Positions 63,090 to 64,000 of a stretch of DNA of 64,000 nucleotides are shown here, piece after piece. A program made the translations under genes and the position numbers. The notes under the pieces were generated by a model. It was not told where the DNA came from. It searched no databases and saw only the letters and a program-made list of their open reading frames with translations. Source of the DNA: Microbacterium keratanolyticum (lineage in GTDB: Bacteria > Actinomycetota > Actinomycetes > Actinomycetales > Microbacteriaceae). The stretch lies in assembly GCF_016907255.1 (NCBI RefSeq), contig NZ_JAFBBQ010000001.1, positions 2,728,001-2,792,000 on the forward strand, in the 5' to 3' direction. Each line of letters starts with the position of its first letter. Position 1 is the stretch's first letter.

Positions 63090-63719
63090 TTATTTCAGGA
63101 AGTAAATGACGAGGAACAGCACGATCCAGACGACGTCGACGAAGTGCCAGTAGTAGGACACAACGATCGAGGAGGTCGCCTCCTTGTGCGTGAAGTTCTT
63201 CACGGCGTAGGCGCGGCCGATCACCAGAAGGAAGGCGATCAGACCACCGGTCACGTGCAGGGCGTGGAAGCCCGTCGTGATGTAGAACGCCGAAGCGTAG
63301 GAGTTAGCCGAGATCGGCAGGCCTTCAGCAACCAGCTGTGCGTACTCCCAGACCTGGCCGCTCACGAAGATCGCGCCGAGGATGAAGGTGAGCCAGAACC
63401 ACTCGACCATGCCCCAGCCGAGCCAGCCGCGCTTCTTCAGCGTGTAGGGCTGCAGGCGCTCGGCCGCGAAGACACCCATCTGGCACGTGACCGACGAGAG
63501 CACGAGGATGATCGTGTTCACGGTCGCGAAGGGAACGTTGAGGAGCTCCGTGTTCTCGGCCCACATCTCGGGGGAGGTGCTACGAAGCGTGAAGTAGATC
63601 GCAAAAAGTCCTGCGAAGAACATCACTTCGCTGCCGAGCCACACAATGGTGCCGACAGCTACCGGGTTGGGCCGCTTGATGGTACTCGCCACCGGGGCAT
63701 ACGTCGCTGAAGTCGTCAC
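63090..63719 (-). CDS. ctaE: Cytochrome c oxidase subunit III
   Basis: 209 residues with five helices rather than seven, as in actinobacterial CtaE. Motifs are [24 protein letters not shown], the His/Glu-rich [19 protein letters not shown] and [12 protein letters not shown]. It is the first gene of ctaE-qcrC-qcrA-qcrB. GTG 63719 is used because it gives the usual N-terminus VTTSATYAP and lies 6 nt after CATAAT; the frame to 63758 is longer but has no signals. Confidence 0.96.
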   Translation of the reverse strand: MTTSATYAPVASTIKRPNPVAVGTIVWLGSEVMFFAGLFAIYFTLRSTSPEMWAENTELLNVPFATVNTIILVLSSVTCQMGVFAAERLQPYTLKKRGWLGWGMVEWFWLTFILGAIFVSGQVWEYAQLVAEGLPISANSYASAFYITTGFHALHVTGGLIAFLLVIGRAYAVKNFTHKEATSSIVVSYYWHFVDVVWIVLFLVIYFLK

Positions 63720-63725
63720 CTCACC

Positions 63726-63731
63726 ATTATG
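63726..63731 (-). promoter_or_regulatory. -10 element for leaderless ctaE operon
   Basis: On the minus strand CATAAT, then 6 nt (GGTGAG), then GTG 63719. It resembles consensus at five of six bases. Confidence 0.5.
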
Positions 63732-63909
63732 GCCGATTCGCGAGCGGGATTCTTGCACCTAGGGGGGCCGTTTCGCTGTTTCATGACTTAGGGCAACCTA
63801 AGAACTGGCCGAGAATCGCCTGCATGTTCTCTATCTGTGCGCCGTGATCTCGCTGTTTGCCAGGTCGTCATCTTCGACTTCTCCGCGCAGGTGCGATCGC
63901 CGCCGCCGA

Positions 63910-63915
63910 TAGGAT
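63910..63915 (+). promoter_or_regulatory. -10 element for leaderless trpD-like gene
   Basis: TAGGAT, then 6 nt (CGCACC), then ATG 63922. It shares the gap with the divergent ctaE promoter. Confidence 0.5.
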
Positions 63916-63921
63916 CGCACC

Positions 63922-64000
63922 ATGATGGACGCCGTGACCTGGCCTGATGTGCTCTCCACCCTGCTCGCCCGCCGCGACCTCAGCGTGTACGAGTCGACCT
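63922..64000 (+). CDS. trpD: Start of a gene cut off by the window, probably anthranilate phosphoribosyltransferase
   Basis: Only 26 codons are visible. The start MMDAVTWPDVLSTLLARRDLS resembles the N-terminus of actinobacterial TrpD, which begins with a short helix before the phosphoribosyl domain. In mycobacteria trpD is divergent from ctaE, the arrangement seen here. Both arguments are modest, so the call is tentative. ATG 63922 follows a TAGGAT element by 6 nt; ATG 63925 is an in-frame alternative. Confidence 0.7.
   Translation, partial: MMDAVTWPDVLSTLLARRDLSVYEST

Noticed and set aside
1..64000. Insertion sequences, prophage genes or CRISPR arrays
   Set aside because: No transposase, integrase or phage motifs and no evenly spaced direct repeats with spacers were seen. 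The only tandem repeats are short in-gene hexamers.

Overview
The window is about 64 kb of high-GC chromosomal DNA from an actinobacterium. It is almost certainly a member of the Microbacteriaceae and looks Microbacterium-like. Reasons are the actinobacterial division/cell-wall (dcw) cluster with SepF, YggT and DivIVA downstream of ftsZ; a three-helix Rieske protein and a diheme QcrC of the bc1-aa3 supercomplex; a GarA/FtsR pair; and a pknL/aroG/Rv2175c-like neighbourhood also found in mycobacteria. I see no tRNA, rRNA, insertion sequence, prophage or CRISPR array. Genus-level assignment is inference.

Layout. 1-2.9 kb: a 5'-truncated type III polyketide synthase with a methyltransferase and an FAD monooxygenase, a small phenolic-lipid-like operon. 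3-7 kb: dihydrolipoyl dehydrogenase, a CopC-like protein, the FHA protein GarA and two MerR regulators, one of them FtsR-like. 7-13.6 kb: a ParA ATPase, pyruvate carboxylase, a second MinD/ParA-like ATPase with a long acidic N-terminus, and peptide deformylase. 13.7-22.5 kb: long-chain acyl-CoA ligase, acyltransferase, class II DAHP synthase, a four-PASTA Ser/Thr kinase, a LysM protein, an Rv2175c-like DNA-binding protein and a polyprenyl diphosphate synthase. 22.6-41.2 kb: the dcw cluster mraZ-rsmH-ftsL-ftsI-murF-mraY-murD-ftsW-murG-murC-ftsQ-ftsZ, then yggS-sepF-yggT-divIVA-lspA-rluD; murE is missing from its usual place. 41.2-45.2 kb: a DinB-like protein and two tandem, duplicated ECF sigma/membrane-regulator modules. 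45.3-52.8 kb: dnaE, an unknown membrane protein, hisD, nrdR, pyrD. 52.8-55.3 kb: DUF3043 protein, M20 peptidase, A-type Fe-S carrier. 55.4-63.8 kb: ctaC-ctaD-ctaF on the plus strand, and ctaE-qcrC-qcrA-qcrB on the minus strand, with a rhodanese gene between them. The window ends inside a gene that resembles trpD.

Much of the region is conserved housekeeping: septal peptidoglycan synthesis, lipid and aromatic precursors, and the terminal oxidase. The main non-obvious signals are (i) a recurring TANNNT element exactly 6-7 nt before ATG/GTG at many unlinked genes, indicating leaderless transcripts; (ii) the twin ECF modules with matching promoter elements 34-35 nt before matching GTG codons, which also revises the first sigma factor's start; (iii) three 10-bp-spaced GTGG repeats upstream of mraZ; (iv) a dyad upstream of ftsZ; and (v) absence of murE. 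Nothing seen is clearly a wholly new system.
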